Of a stretch of 64,000 nucleotides of DNA, positions 1-8,564 are shown piece after piece. Below the pieces are notes generated by a model. The model searched no databases, had not been told where the DNA came from, and saw nothing but the letters and a program-made list of their open reading frames with translations. Origin of the DNA: Opitutaceae bacterium. GTDB lineage: Bacteria > Verrucomicrobiota > Verrucomicrobiia > Opitutales > Opitutaceae. The position numbers and the translations under genes are program-made. Each line of letters opens with the position of its first letter. Within the stretch, counting starts at the first letter, position 1. The stretch is taken from NCBI GenBank assembly GCA_028688225.1, contig JAQTYQ010000023.1:1-64000 (forward strand), in the 5' to 3' direction.

Positions 1-108
1 TCAGCAGATGCTCCATGCGTGGCGTCTGGGAAAATGGATTTTGCCCGCTGGCCGGACCTTGGGCATGGACGGTGAAGGCGGCTCCGCCTCAGCTCGGCAC
101 GGTCCTCC

Positions 109-1968
109 TCAGCGCCCGGCGGCCGCTGCGTCGACGTAGCGCTTGATGCCCGTCACAACGTAATCGTGTTCGCTGCCGCCGGACTTCACCTTCACGTGGT
201 CGCCGATCTTCTTCGAAAGCAATGCCAGGCCGAGCGGCGTTTTGTAGGAAATGAGATGCTTGTCGGGATCGCCATCCCAGTATCCCAGCAGGGTGTACCG
301 CACGGGCTGGCCGCTGGCCCCTTCCTGCAATTCGACGACACTGCCCACGCTGATCTGGTCGGTGCCGGCGTCCGTGAAATCGGTGATGCGCACCCGGGCC
401 AGGTCGCGCTCCAGCTGGGACTTCTGGGCCATGAGCAGCTGCTGGTCCTGTTTGGCCATCTTGTACTCGGCGTTTTCCCGCAGGTCGCCGTGCTCGCGTG
501 CGGCGGCGATGGCGCGGGAGTTTTCCGGGATCCGCTTCGTGACGATGAGGTCGTACTCCTGGTGCTTGCGCTCGTAGCTCTCGCGCGAGACGTATAGCTG
601 CTCGTCCTTGGTCTCGTTGTCGCCGGAGACCAGCGACTGGATGGAGGGAAAAGTCTTGATGAAGCGGGCGAGCAGCGATTTTTTCGTGAGCTCTTCGAAA
701 CCCTGGTTGAGGAGGAGGGTGTTGGCGAGATCACGCGCGGTCTCGGGGTCGGCCGTGGCCAGCAGGTCGGGGATAAGATCCGGGTCATCGCTCAGGATCT
801 CGGCCAGGGGGATGCGGCGGGTGCCGGCGGACTGCAGCGCCTCGTAGTCGATGGCGAAGAAGATCGCGCTGAACAGGCGCGGCGTGATGAGGTCGTTGAG
901 CAGCTTGGCAAATTTCTTCGACTGACGGTTCTTGACGATCCACAGCAGCACCGGCGAACGCAGGTTTTGCTCGGTCTGCCAGCGCTTGAGCACCGCCGCC
1001 AGCTCCTCGGCAAAGCCGTTCTCCACGAGGAAGTTGATGCATTCGGTGGTGAATTTGCCCTGGCTGGCCTTGAGGAGGGCGAAGGCCAAGTCCTTCCACT
1101 CGACCGGGTGCGCGTCCTTGATCAGATCGAGGAAATGGGATTGGAAATGAACGGGAATTTTCTCGGCGATGTCCGTCAGGCGGCGGGTGTCGGCGACAAG
1201 TTCGCCGAGGGCCGGACTGAGCGTGGCGATGTCGACGCCCAGCGCCTTGGCCAGGTCGTCGCGCACGGCGGCGCCGTATAGCCGCTCGGCGGCATGCAGC
1301 TGGTTGCTGTCTTTCACCGCCTCGGTGATGCCGGTGAGCACCGGCGTCAGGTCGCCCCGGCACTCCTTCCGGGAAGCCGGGCCGAGCAGCTCCTCGGCCA
1401 GCTGGATGCGCCGCCGCGCCGAGCGGGTGTTGTTGAATTGATCGAGAATCTCGTCTTCCACCGACACGGGCTCGTCGCGCAGCACATAGCACTCGGTTTT
1501 CTTGGCCGGAACGGCGATCCGCGGATCCTTGGCGACGTGCTTCTTGGTGGTGGACCACCATTTCTTGAATTTCTCCTCGCCGAGGGCCTGCTGCAGGATG
1601 ATTTCCAGGTCGATGGCCGTGGTGGCCTTGTTGGGGAAAGCGGCGAGCGTTTCCACGATGAGCTGGACGGGGTTTTCCTCGACCAACTCGGCGACCTTCT
1701 CCGGCTCGATTTCCTTGCGCACCAGCAGATGCCGGGGCGGCAGGACATCGAGCGTGCCGACGCAAAAGGCCGGATCCATCCGGTGCTTTTTCTTGCCCTT
1801 GAAATCGATGACCAGTTTCTGTTCCGCCTCATCATAGCTCTTGATCAGCCCGAATCCCCAGCTCCGATGAACGCAGTAGGCGCCGGGCTCCATGGCTTCG
1901 AGTTTGGCTTTGGCCGCCTTGAGTGACGGATTTTTGGTGATGAGCGCTTGAACGGCTTCGGAATTCAT
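109..1968 (-). CDS. GreA-type transcription elongation factor with long N-terminal extension
   Basis: A 619-residue protein whose last ~160 residues (about 459-619) are a complete GreA/GreB module. The N-terminal coiled coil carries the conserved acidic tip GDLRENAEY, and an FKBP-like C-terminal domain follows. Gre factors enter the RNA polymerase secondary channel and stimulate cleavage of backtracked RNA. Normal GreA is only ~160 residues. Here ~450 residues precede it: a small beta-rich segment at about 28-85 (CVHRSWGFGLIKSYD) resembles CarD/Tudor-like RNA-polymerase-binding domains, followed by a largely helical region I do not recognise. The start is the ATG at 1968; divergent rsmB begins 82 nt away. 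The Gre assignment is firm; CarD-like is inference from the motif. Confidence 0.88.
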   Translation of the reverse strand: MNSEAVQALITKNPSLKAAKAKLEAMEPGAYCVHRSWGFGLIKSYDEAEQKLVIDFKGKKKHRMDPAFCVGTLDVLPPRHLLVRKEIEPEKVAELVEENPVQLIVETLAAFPNKATTAIDLEIILQQALGEEKFKKWWSTTKKHVAKDPRIAVPAKKTECYVLRDEPVSVEDEILDQFNNTRSARRRIQLAEELLGPASRKECRGDLTPVLTGITEAVKDSNQLHAAERLYGAAVRDDLAKALGVDIATLSPALGELVADTRRLTDIAEKIPVHFQSHFLDLIKDAHPVEWKDLAFALLKASQGKFTTECINFLVENGFAEELAAVLKRWQTEQNLRSPVLLWIVKNRQSKKFAKLLNDLITPRLFSAIFFAIDYEALQSAGTRRIPLAEILSDDPDLIPDLLATADPETARDLANTLLLNQGFEELTKKSLLARFIKTFPSIQSLVSGDNETKDEQLYVSRESYERKHQEYDLIVTKRIPENSRAIAAAREHGDLRENAEYKMAKQDQQLLMAQKSQLERDLARVRITDFTDAGTDQISVGSVVELQEGASGQPVRYTLLGYWDGDPDKHLISYKTPLGLALLSKKIGDHVKVKSGGSEHDYVVTGIKRYVDAAAAGR

Positions 1969-2050
1969 AATGGCGGTGTGGCGGGCGTAAACAACCAGTT
2001 GAGTCGAAAATGGGATGGAATGTCAAACTGTGCATCTTAACGTACCCTGA

Positions 2051-3427
2051 ATGAAGTCCTTGCCGAACGAGCCAGCCGCCGGTGCCTGGCCGGTCACCGT
2101 GGCCCTGCTCGAGCGCTGGCTGGGACGGGGCACCCGCGTAGATGCCCTGCTGGAGGAGGCGGGACGCAAGGGGCCGGGCGCGCTGTCGGGCGAGGAGCGT
2201 GCCCGTTGCCAGCACCTGTTGTTCGGAACCTTGCGCAACCTGGACCGGCTCAACGCGGTCCTCAGAACCCTGATGGCGCGAACGCCCCGGGCGCGACTGC
2301 GGGCGGCTTTGCTGGTGGCCGGTTTTGAGCTGTTCGAGGCGGCTACGATGCCGGACGGAGAGGGGCCGGCGGCCCGGATCGTGCATCATGCCGTCGGGCA
2401 GGCCAAGCGACTGCTCAGTCCGGCCGAGGTGCGGTTCGTCAACGCCGTGCTGCGCAAGCTTGCCGTGGCGCCCGGTCTCCACTGCCCGGCCCCGGACGCG
2501 GCAGCTGGCGCGGCGGAGCAGGCGTTGTTTTTTTCGCATCCCGAATGGTTGGTGCGGCGCTGGCAGGCCCAATTCGGCGCCAAAGCCACGCGCAGCCTGC
2601 TGCAGTGGAACCAGACGCCTCCGCCCGTTTACGGCCGCTGGCGCGGTCCGGCCAAGCCGCCCGGGTGGCTGCAGGCGACTCCGTGGGCGGGATTTTTTGT
2701 CGTGCCCGCCGGTCACTGGCCGGAAGTCGAACGGTTGCTGACGGACGGCGCGCTGTATCTGCAGGATCCGGCCACCCTGATGGCGGTGGAGCTGCTCGAT
2801 CCGCAGCCGGGCGAAACCGTGCTCGACCTTTGCGCGGCGCCGGGCGGCAAGAGTCTGCTGCTGGCGGACCTGCTGGAGGCGCGGACCCGCCAGGGCGGTG
2901 CTGGCGTGCCGGCGGGCCGGGTGGTCGCGGTCGACCTGCCCGACAACCGTCGCCTCGGCCGCCTCAAGGAGAACCTGGCGAAGGTGCGCACGACCGCCAT
3001 CGCCCTGGTGCAGGCCGATATCCTCAAACTTTCGCCCCGGCTGCTCCGGGAGCACGGCCTGCCGGTGGAATATACCGCCGTGCTCCTCGACGCTCCCTGT
3101 TCCAATACCGGGGTCATGCGCCATCGCGTGGATGTGAAATGGCGGCTCCAGGAGGGCGACATTGCGAAGCATGCCGGGCAGCAGCTGGCGCTGCTCACCG
3201 CCGCCGCGCGGTTTGTCGCGCCCGGCGGCCGGCTAGTCTATAGCACCTGCAGCCTCGAGGCCGAGGAAAACGAGGGCGTAGTCGGGGCGTTTCGACAGGC
3301 GTCCGGGAACCGCTTCCGACTCGAGCAGACGCGGCACGGTCGGCCCTGGGAGGCGGGATGCGACGGAGCCGGCGTGTTTTTGCTGCGCAAAAAACCCGTA
3401 GCCTGCTTGGAGAACGGCCGGCCCTGA
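2051..3427 (+). CDS. rsmB: 16S rRNA (cytosine-C5)-methyltransferase, RsmB/NOL1-NOP2-Sun family
   Basis: A 458-residue SAM-dependent RNA m5C methyltransferase. An N-terminal NusB-like helical domain (about 20-145, with the RCQHLLFGTLRN helix) precedes a Rossmann methyltransferase. Visible motifs are the SAM loop LDLCAAPGGKS, motif IV DAPCSNTGVMRH with its release cysteine, and motif VI YSTCSLEAEENE with the catalytic cysteine. This NusB-plus-NSUN order is that of RsmB, which modifies C967 in E. coli 16S rRNA. Both catalytic cysteines are present, so it should be active. Divergent from the GreA-like gene. The insertion in the SAM region (TRQGGAGVPAG) looks lineage-specific. The exact target nucleotide is inferred from family. 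Confidence 0.9.
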   Translation: MKSLPNEPAAGAWPVTVALLERWLGRGTRVDALLEEAGRKGPGALSGEERARCQHLLFGTLRNLDRLNAVLRTLMARTPRARLRAALLVAGFELFEAATMPDGEGPAARIVHHAVGQAKRLLSPAEVRFVNAVLRKLAVAPGLHCPAPDAAAGAAEQALFFSHPEWLVRRWQAQFGAKATRSLLQWNQTPPPVYGRWRGPAKPPGWLQATPWAGFFVVPAGHWPEVERLLTDGALYLQDPATLMAVELLDPQPGETVLDLCAAPGGKSLLLADLLEARTRQGGAGVPAGRVVAVDLPDNRRLGRLKENLAKVRTTAIALVQADILKLSPRLLREHGLPVEYTAVLLDAPCSNTGVMRHRVDVKWRLQEGDIAKHAGQQLALLTAAARFVAPGGRLVYSTCSLEAEENEGVVGAFRQASGNRFRLEQTRHGRPWEAGCDGAGVFLLRKKPVACLENGRP

Positions 3428-3596
3428 TCTCGTGTCACGTCAGGATCGCGCGTCCCGGCCTTGAAACGGCAGGGCCGAACTCGTTCAGATTGCCCTCCTC
3501 GCCGCGTAGCAGCCGAGGTAATGAGGCTGTTCTGCAATTCGCCGCTCTGCCAGCCTCCTGACGTCGGTTGCTACCATCCAATTGTTTGCGTTCACC

Positions 3597-4799
3597 TCAG
3601 GGAACGAGTTCGAACACCGGCAGCGTCACCTGCTGCTCCTCGTTGCCGTTGATGAACGTGTAGGTGACGCGCGAGGCCGAACGGATCAGCTCCATATAAC
3701 GCTGGAAGGACCAGGCGGACACCGGCTCGTCGTTGATGCGCGTACACAGATCGCCCGCCTGCACGCCGAGCAGCTCCGACGCCGACTCGGCCACCACCGC
3801 CGCCACCCGCCAGTAAGCGGCGGTCTTGGTGAAACTCAGCCCCGTGCTGCGCATGGGGGGGGACCTGATCGCGTCATAGCTGGGCCGGAAAAAGGTCACC
3901 TGGTTGCGTTTTTGGTCGAAGGTCACGGTGAAGTTCCGCAGCAGGCCGCCGCCGATGGATGACAGTTCGTCGGTCACGTCGACAATGGGGTTGTCCACGA
4001 CGTAGGCGCCGATGATGAGCGGCTCGACCAGCCGGCCGGCCATGCGCAGGCGGTCGCCCGCGAGGGTGGCCACGAGGGTGCCCGGCTTCGGCCCGAACTG
4101 AAAGGCGGGGTGCAGGCCCACGGTGTTGAGGCTGAGCGCCGCGTCGCTGCCCGTGTCCACCAGGGCGATGAAGGACTCGGCGCCGAGCTGGATCGGAATG
4201 AGCGGCGTGTTCTGCTCGTTATTGAAGGGAATCGTGACGCCGGGCAGCGCCATGGGCACGCTGTGGGGGGTGATCGCGACCCGGGCGTGCAGGTAGTCGA
4301 GGGTGAGGAGCGTCTCGCGAAACAGGGGGAAGCCGAGCACACCGTCGATCTGCACACCGAGGTGGTTCGAGAAGTCGGCCAGGTCGTATACGAGCGCCTG
4401 GACGCCCTCGAAACGGGCGGACCCGAGGTCCAGGCGTTTCAGGATGATGGGATTGAGCAGCTGCACCTGGCCGTTGGAGCCCAGCACGCGCACCGGCATC
4501 TGGTTGGCGCGCGGCCGGCCGCCGTAACGCTTGGCGAAGTCCGGGGTCACGAGCGTGGTCGAGGAGCCGGTGTCGATGATGAAGTGGCAGGGACCATGCT
4601 TGTCCCCCTGCGTCTCGACGACGAGGAAGTTGGAGACCAGCGATGCCTTCAGGACGCTCTGGGCCGATTCGACGCTGGTTTTGCGCGGCGGCCGGCGGAA
4701 GGTCGTGCAGCCGGCCAGCAGCAATCCCAGCCCGGCGGCCAGAATCCGGGGCAGGGCGCGGTCCCGGCGGGGAAGCGGGAATCTCAAGAAGGCGTTCAT
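3597..4799 (-). CDS. Retropepsin-like aspartyl protease lipoprotein with C-terminal PDZ domain
   Basis: About 400 residues. The N-terminus has a lipobox-type signal ending LLLAGC, which predicts a lipid-anchored envelope protein. Two aspartyl-protease-like half motifs follow: IIDTGSSTTLV near residue 75 and LVDTGSDAALS near residue 205. The last ~85 residues form a PDZ-like domain (GVQAGDLCTRINDEP). This matches the bacterial family of single-chain, pepsin/retropepsin-like proteins with PDZ. I chose the ATG at 4799 because it gives the signal peptide. It overlaps the stop of the upstream MFS gene by 4 nt (ATGA), implying translational coupling. A longer open frame continues to 5756 but runs inside the MFS gene and is only a shadow. 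Substrate unknown. Confidence 0.78.
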   Translation of the reverse strand: MNAFLRFPLPRRDRALPRILAAGLGLLLAGCTTFRRPPRKTSVESAQSVLKASLVSNFLVVETQGDKHGPCHFIIDTGSSTTLVTPDFAKRYGGRPRANQMPVRVLGSNGQVQLLNPIILKRLDLGSARFEGVQALVYDLADFSNHLGVQIDGVLGFPLFRETLLTLDYLHARVAITPHSVPMALPGVTIPFNNEQNTPLIPIQLGAESFIALVDTGSDAALSLNTVGLHPAFQFGPKPGTLVATLAGDRLRMAGRLVEPLIIGAYVVDNPIVDVTDELSSIGGGLLRNFTVTFDQKRNQVTFFRPSYDAIRSPPMRSTGLSFTKTAAYWRVAAVVAESASELLGVQAGDLCTRINDEPVSAWSFQRYMELIRSASRVTYTFINGNEEQQVTLPVFELVP

Positions 4800-6130
4800 T
4801 TTTCCGGTTGCGGCAGACGCAGGCCGAGCGCGAGGGGCGCCAGCAGGAGCGCGCCGCCAAGAGCATAAAGGAATTGCGAGCCCAGCCACCAGTAAAACAA
4901 TCCGCCGCCGATCGGACCGACGGCCCGCGCCAGCGAGCCGAGGGAGCGGAAGACGCCGAGCACCTGGCCTTGTTCGCCGGCGCCGCTGTAGAGCGAAATC
5001 AGCGCGGAGATCGTGGCGTTGGTGAAGCCCGAGCCCAGCGACAGGGCCACCAGCCCGGCATAGAAGACCGGCTGCGTCGTGGCAAAGCCCAGCGTGAAGA
5101 GCGCCGCCAGCATGAAGCCGAGCCCCGCCAGCAGCACGCGGCGCTCGCCCAGCCGCGGCACCAACCGGCGCACCAGCATACCCTGCGTGACGATGGAGCC
5201 GGCGCCCAGGAAGAGAAAAATGGCGGTCATCTGCCGCGGGGTGTAGGCAAAACGCTCGGCGGCGACAAAGGTCAGGGAGAATTCCACGGCGCTGAAGGAC
5301 AGGGCGAAGAAGTAATAGAGCAGATTCGCGCGGCGGACGCGTCCATCCACGATGGCAAAGAGGGCCTTGAGGGGATGCCGCACGCGCGGAGTCGCGGCGG
5401 CCGCGGCCCGTGCCGCCGGGGTGAGGGTCTCGCGGAAACGGCCGTAGATCCAGCCGAGGTTGCCCAGACAGCAAAGAAAGGCGATCAGCGCCGCGGTGGA
5501 GAACGGATTCACGCCATAGCCGGCCAGGTGGGGGTGGCGGGAGGGAAAATCGTAGGCCGAGGCGAGACCGCCCAAGCCGGGGCCGATGATGAAGCCGAGG
5601 CCAAACGCCACGCCGATCAGGCCCATGCCCCGGGCCCGGTTTTCGCGCGAGGTCACGTCGGCCACGGCGGCGGTGGCCACCGCCAGGTTGCCGCTCATCA
5701 CGCCGCCGGCCAGGCGGGCCACGAGCAGCAGCCAGAACGAACCCGCAAAGAACCACAGCAGGTAGCTGACGGCGGTGCCGGCGACGCTCAGCAGCAGCAC
5801 GGGCCGGCGGCCGATGCGATCGGAGAGCCGGCCCCAGGCCGGCGCGGTGAGAAATTGCAGGAACGAATAGAGCGAGCCGAGCAGCCCGCCGAACAGCACC
5901 GGCGTAAACCGGTGGTCGGCGCCAGCCAGGGCGGCAAAGGCCTCAACTTGGCCGAGCAGCCACCCCAGCAGACCGGCATGCCCCTCCCGGCCGAGGTAAT
6001 AGTCGAGCATCGCCGGAAACAGCGGGAAGATGATGGAGAAGCCGACGAGGTCGATGATGAGCGTCAGGAAGATGACACCCAGCGAGAGCGGCTTGGCGAC
6101 GGGGGGCGCGGGAGAGGTGGCGATGGTCAC
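4796..6130 (-). CDS. Major facilitator superfamily transporter (TetA-like DHA1 type)
   Basis: A 444-residue inner-membrane protein with about 12 hydrophobic segments. MFS motif A is visible between helices 2 and 3 (GRLSDRIGRRPVLLLS), and a motif-C-like glycine-rich stretch (GVAFGLGFIIGPGLGG) sits in helix 5. Both are typical of drug:H+ antiporters of the TetA group. Between the halves is a long cytoplasmic loop rich in Ala and Arg. It is coupled by a 4-nt overlap to the aspartyl-protease lipoprotein downstream. The substrate cannot be told from sequence; TetA likeness does not by itself mean tetracycline resistance. A 12-bp perfect inverted repeat (6189-6229) lies just upstream. Confidence 0.85.
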   Translation of the reverse strand: MTIATSPAPPVAKPLSLGVIFLTLIIDLVGFSIIFPLFPAMLDYYLGREGHAGLLGWLLGQVEAFAALAGADHRFTPVLFGGLLGSLYSFLQFLTAPAWGRLSDRIGRRPVLLLSVAGTAVSYLLWFFAGSFWLLLVARLAGGVMSGNLAVATAAVADVTSRENRARGMGLIGVAFGLGFIIGPGLGGLASAYDFPSRHPHLAGYGVNPFSTAALIAFLCCLGNLGWIYGRFRETLTPAARAAAAATPRVRHPLKALFAIVDGRVRRANLLYYFFALSFSAVEFSLTFVAAERFAYTPRQMTAIFLFLGAGSIVTQGMLVRRLVPRLGERRVLLAGLGFMLAALFTLGFATTQPVFYAGLVALSLGSGFTNATISALISLYSGAGEQGQVLGVFRSLGSLARAVGPIGGGLFYWWLGSQFLYALGGALLLAPLALGLRLPQPEK

Positions 6131-6188
6131 TGCAATGTGGAAACAGCAACGCTAGCGGTGGAAGCACCGGGTGCAAACGAAGTTTCAC

Positions 6189-6229
6189 CCGGCCGGCGTT
6201 TTCATGGGCGGTTCACGAACGCCGGCCGG
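6189..6229. repeat. Perfect 12-bp inverted repeat between two minus-strand genes
   Basis: CCGGCCGGCGTT at 6189-6200 is exactly complementary to 6218-6229, with a 17-nt loop. It lies 22 nt past the stop of the two-helix membrane protein and about 60 nt before the MFS start, both on the minus strand. No T-tract follows on the minus strand, so a classic intrinsic terminator is not shown; it may be an attenuator, a factor-dependent terminator or an operator. Confidence 0.5.
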
Positions 6230-6250
6230 ACCCGGGCGGTCCGCGGCAGC

Positions 6251-6601
6251 TCACTCGCGGGAGCTGGACTCGAGGTGGAAGCGGTGGAGGAAGCGGTGCA
6301 CCACCGGGACCAGCAGCACGCCCACCGTGGTCAGAAAGGCAACCCCGCTGAAAACCGCATAACAGCCGGCAAAGATCCTACCCCCGGCGGTTTTGACGGG
6401 ATCGAGCGGCCCCATGCCGGAGATGATCATGGCGGCGTTGGCGAATGCGTCGATCCAGCCCAGGTTTTCGATATAGTGATAACCGCACATGCCGACACCC
6501 AGGCCCGCCGACAGGAGGCCGAGGGCGATCAGGCCGTGACGGGTGAGGCGGCGGTAGTATTCACGCCGGGGCAGAAGCGGGTCATGGCGATGTTCAAACA
6601 T
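6251..6601 (-). CDS. Small two-helix membrane protein resembling a pore-loop ion channel
   Basis: About 116 residues from the ATG at 6601; the open frame extends upstream to 6667, but the extra residues (cysteine-rich, polar) look non-coding. The layout is helix (LIALGLLSAGLGVGM), short amphipathic segment (WIDAFANAAMIISGMG), then a second helix (GCYAVFSGVAFLTTVGVLLV) with a basic tail ending in HRFLHRF. This outer-helix/pore-loop/inner-helix plan matches two-TM potassium channel-like proteins, but the TVGYG selectivity filter is absent; its place holds ISGMGPLD. Function is therefore unassigned. It lies downstream of the sugar operon, 75 nt past its last gene, and may or may not be co-transcribed. 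Confidence 0.6.
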   Translation of the reverse strand: MFEHRHDPLLPRREYYRRLTRHGLIALGLLSAGLGVGMCGYHYIENLGWIDAFANAAMIISGMGPLDPVKTAGGRIFAGCYAVFSGVAFLTTVGVLLVPVVHRFLHRFHLESSSRE

Positions 6602-6676
6602 ATGATTAAAGCCTGACCGCCCTGCCTCCGTAAGAAAACAGGGCTGGCAGCAAGAATCAGAGGACACGTTGCGGCT

Positions 6677-7819
6677 TCAATCTTCGCGACCGATAAAATC
6701 CAAATCCAGCGGCGCGACCACCGTCCGTCCGCTGCGCGAAGTCAGCCGGACGGACTGGCGGCCCGCTCCCGGCACAATCGCGGCGACATGGTCGAACCCT
6801 TTCGGGATCGGTGCGACCGCCATGATGTAATTGACCACCAGCGGCTTTTTCGGATCCAGCCGGTGGCAGGTCACGTGGCCTTTGGCGGTGAGCGGATTTT
6901 TTTTCGCCGATTCGGCCAGCCCGTAATGAAAATACGAGGTCACTTCTTCGAGGCCCATCACATTGACATGCCGGCCGTTCCACGGCGCGTAATGCCGTCC
7001 GCCATTGGACAGCCAGAAAATCGTCTGCCGCAGCACGCGCGGGTCTTTCAGTGCGAACCAGACATAGCCTTCCACCGGAAATGAAACCGCCGTCCAGGCG
7101 AACGGCTGCCGCGCGTCGCCCACCACCATGGCGATGTCCTCAAAACCGCGTCGCGCCGGATACGCGCTCAAATCCGTCCACCCGCCGTCGCGGGTGCGGA
7201 CTTTCTCCAGCGACTGGAAGACCGTGCCGGGCTGCAGGCAGGAATAGCCGCGTTGCGCGGGGTTTTCCAAGGGCGTTGGCGATACCTGGCCCCACACAAA
7301 CGGGCTGGTGGCAAGCAACCCGCTGCCGGGCGAGTCGGGGAACTTCAGGATGGCATGATGACCGGGATTCATCGGCCCGCGCATGCCGCTGATGACGTGC
7401 CGCTGATAAACGGCGGCATGGCCGGCGTGCAGCGAAATGAATTTGTCCACCCGTCCGGGTCGCGCCTTGGTTACCAGACTCAAGTGCACACGGCCTTCGC
7501 CGGCGGCGGTGCAGCGCCAGCGGGCATTGGCGGTTTCGCCGTGGGGCGGATGGCGTTCGTCCCGGAACGGAGTCTCGTTGCCGCCGAACGGCAGGCAGAA
7601 GAAATCGCCGCGCAATACCTTCAGCATCGGCGGCAGGGGGACCTCCAGTTTTTCCTCCGCCCAAGGCGCAACGGCATACGGCTGGATCTTTTTTCCGCCA
7701 ATTTGAAACGTCACCGGACCCAGGTGCCCGCCGGTCTCAGTGACAAAGGCTTCAACCGCTGCGTTGGCGATGCGCCAGGAGGGCTGGCCGTATTTTGTAA
7801 TCTTGGTTTTCATTTTCAC
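6677..7819 (-). CDS. Galactose-mutarotase-like (aldose-1-epimerase superfamily) protein
   Basis: A 380-residue, beta-rich protein without a signal peptide. The segment FRDERHPPHGETANARW resembles the catalytic-histidine loop of mutarotase-like proteins, where HGETANA-type motifs recur, and the overall string of short beta strands with many aromatics fits the supersandwich fold. It is the last gene of the minus-strand sugar operon, 31 nt after the lyxose/mannose isomerase-like gene. A role in sugar anomer handling or a related epimerisation is plausible. I cannot name a specific family with certainty, and the enzyme may use a modified sugar. Two in-frame ATGs (7819, 7813) could serve as start. 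Confidence 0.55.
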   Translation of the reverse strand: MKMKTKITKYGQPSWRIANAAVEAFVTETGGHLGPVTFQIGGKKIQPYAVAPWAEEKLEVPLPPMLKVLRGDFFCLPFGGNETPFRDERHPPHGETANARWRCTAAGEGRVHLSLVTKARPGRVDKFISLHAGHAAVYQRHVISGMRGPMNPGHHAILKFPDSPGSGLLATSPFVWGQVSPTPLENPAQRGYSCLQPGTVFQSLEKVRTRDGGWTDLSAYPARRGFEDIAMVVGDARQPFAWTAVSFPVEGYVWFALKDPRVLRQTIFWLSNGGRHYAPWNGRHVNVMGLEEVTSYFHYGLAESAKKNPLTAKGHVTCHRLDPKKPLVVNYIMAVAPIPKGFDHVAAIVPGAGRQSVRLTSRSGRTVVAPLDLDFIGRED

Positions 7820-7850
7820 GGCGATGGGTTCTTCCTGCTGCCATTCGATG

Positions 7851-8543
7851 TTACCCGGCCCGGCGGTAATAATTCGGATAGTCTACCGTCAGCAGGTGCA
7901 GCGGCGGCTCGTCCTCGGTGATCTGCGGAAAACGCCCGACGGGTTTGTGAAAGCGATTGTCGGACCGGTCATCGTTCACCATCGAGACCTCGCCGACCAG
8001 GACGCGACTGCCTTCGCCCCAGAACGCGTGATACAATCGGGGCGGCAGAGTGATGCTTTCGCCCGGCCCCAGGGTGACCTTGCCCCCCGCCGGAACCTGG
8101 CGGGTCACGCCATCGAGACTGACCGTAATTTCATCGCCGGCCAGCTGTTCATCGCGGGTGGAGTTGTACAACTGGACTACCAGTTTGCCTCCACCGCGGT
8201 TGATGATGTCCTCGGTCTTCTGCCAGTGAAAATGGAGCGGCGTCACCTGGCCGACCTCGACGATCATGATCTTCTCTGCATAAACCTTTCCCTGCATGGG
8301 GCGAAAGTTGGCCGGGCGTCCGTTGCGCACCGTAAACAGGAACAGGCCGCATTGGCGGAAGTTGCCCGAGCCGAAATCCGTGATATCCCAGCCCAGCTGG
8401 CATTCGGCAATTTCCTGCGCTTCCGGGCCCTTGGTCCGCCACTGTTCCGGCGTCCACGCCGCGAAGGGTGGCAGATGAAACCGGTGTTCCGCCAGAAACC
8501 CTTTCGCCTGGCGCAGGATGGTGTTGATTTCAGAGCGTTTCAT
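7851..8543 (-). CDS. D-lyxose ketol-isomerase family protein (probable mannose/lyxose isomerase)
   Basis: A 230-residue cupin-type aldose-ketose isomerase, about the family length. The metal site is visible: TPLHFHWQKTEDIINRGGG supplies His-x-His, Lys and Glu, and a later histidine lies in LPPRLYHAFWG. D-lyxose isomerases of this family interconvert D-lyxose/D-xylulose and D-mannose/D-fructose using Mn2+. In this operon, downstream of two GH38-type mannosidases, mannose-to-fructose conversion is the most economical role, though that is inference. It is cytoplasmic. Spacing is 21 nt from the UroD-like gene upstream and 31 nt to the mutarotase-like gene downstream. Confidence 0.82.
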   Translation of the reverse strand: MKRSEINTILRQAKGFLAEHRFHLPPFAAWTPEQWRTKGPEAQEIAECQLGWDITDFGSGNFRQCGLFLFTVRNGRPANFRPMQGKVYAEKIMIVEVGQVTPLHFHWQKTEDIINRGGGKLVVQLYNSTRDEQLAGDEITVSLDGVTRQVPAGGKVTLGPGESITLPPRLYHAFWGEGSRVLVGEVSMVNDDRSDNRFHKPVGRFPQITEDEPPLHLLTVDYPNYYRRAG

Positions 8544-8564
8544 AATGGGCGGTGGCAGTGGAGA

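Noticed and set aside
3597-5756. 719-residue frame suggesting an MFS-protease fusion
   Set aside because: The first ~320 residues are out of frame with the MFS gene; the protease has its own signal peptide at 4799 and a 4-nt overlap with the MFS stop.
4643-6616. 657-residue plus-strand open frame, very rich in Gly, Arg, Glu
   Set aside because: Antisense to the MFS and protease genes; low-complexity composition without domain motifs. A GC-rich shadow frame.
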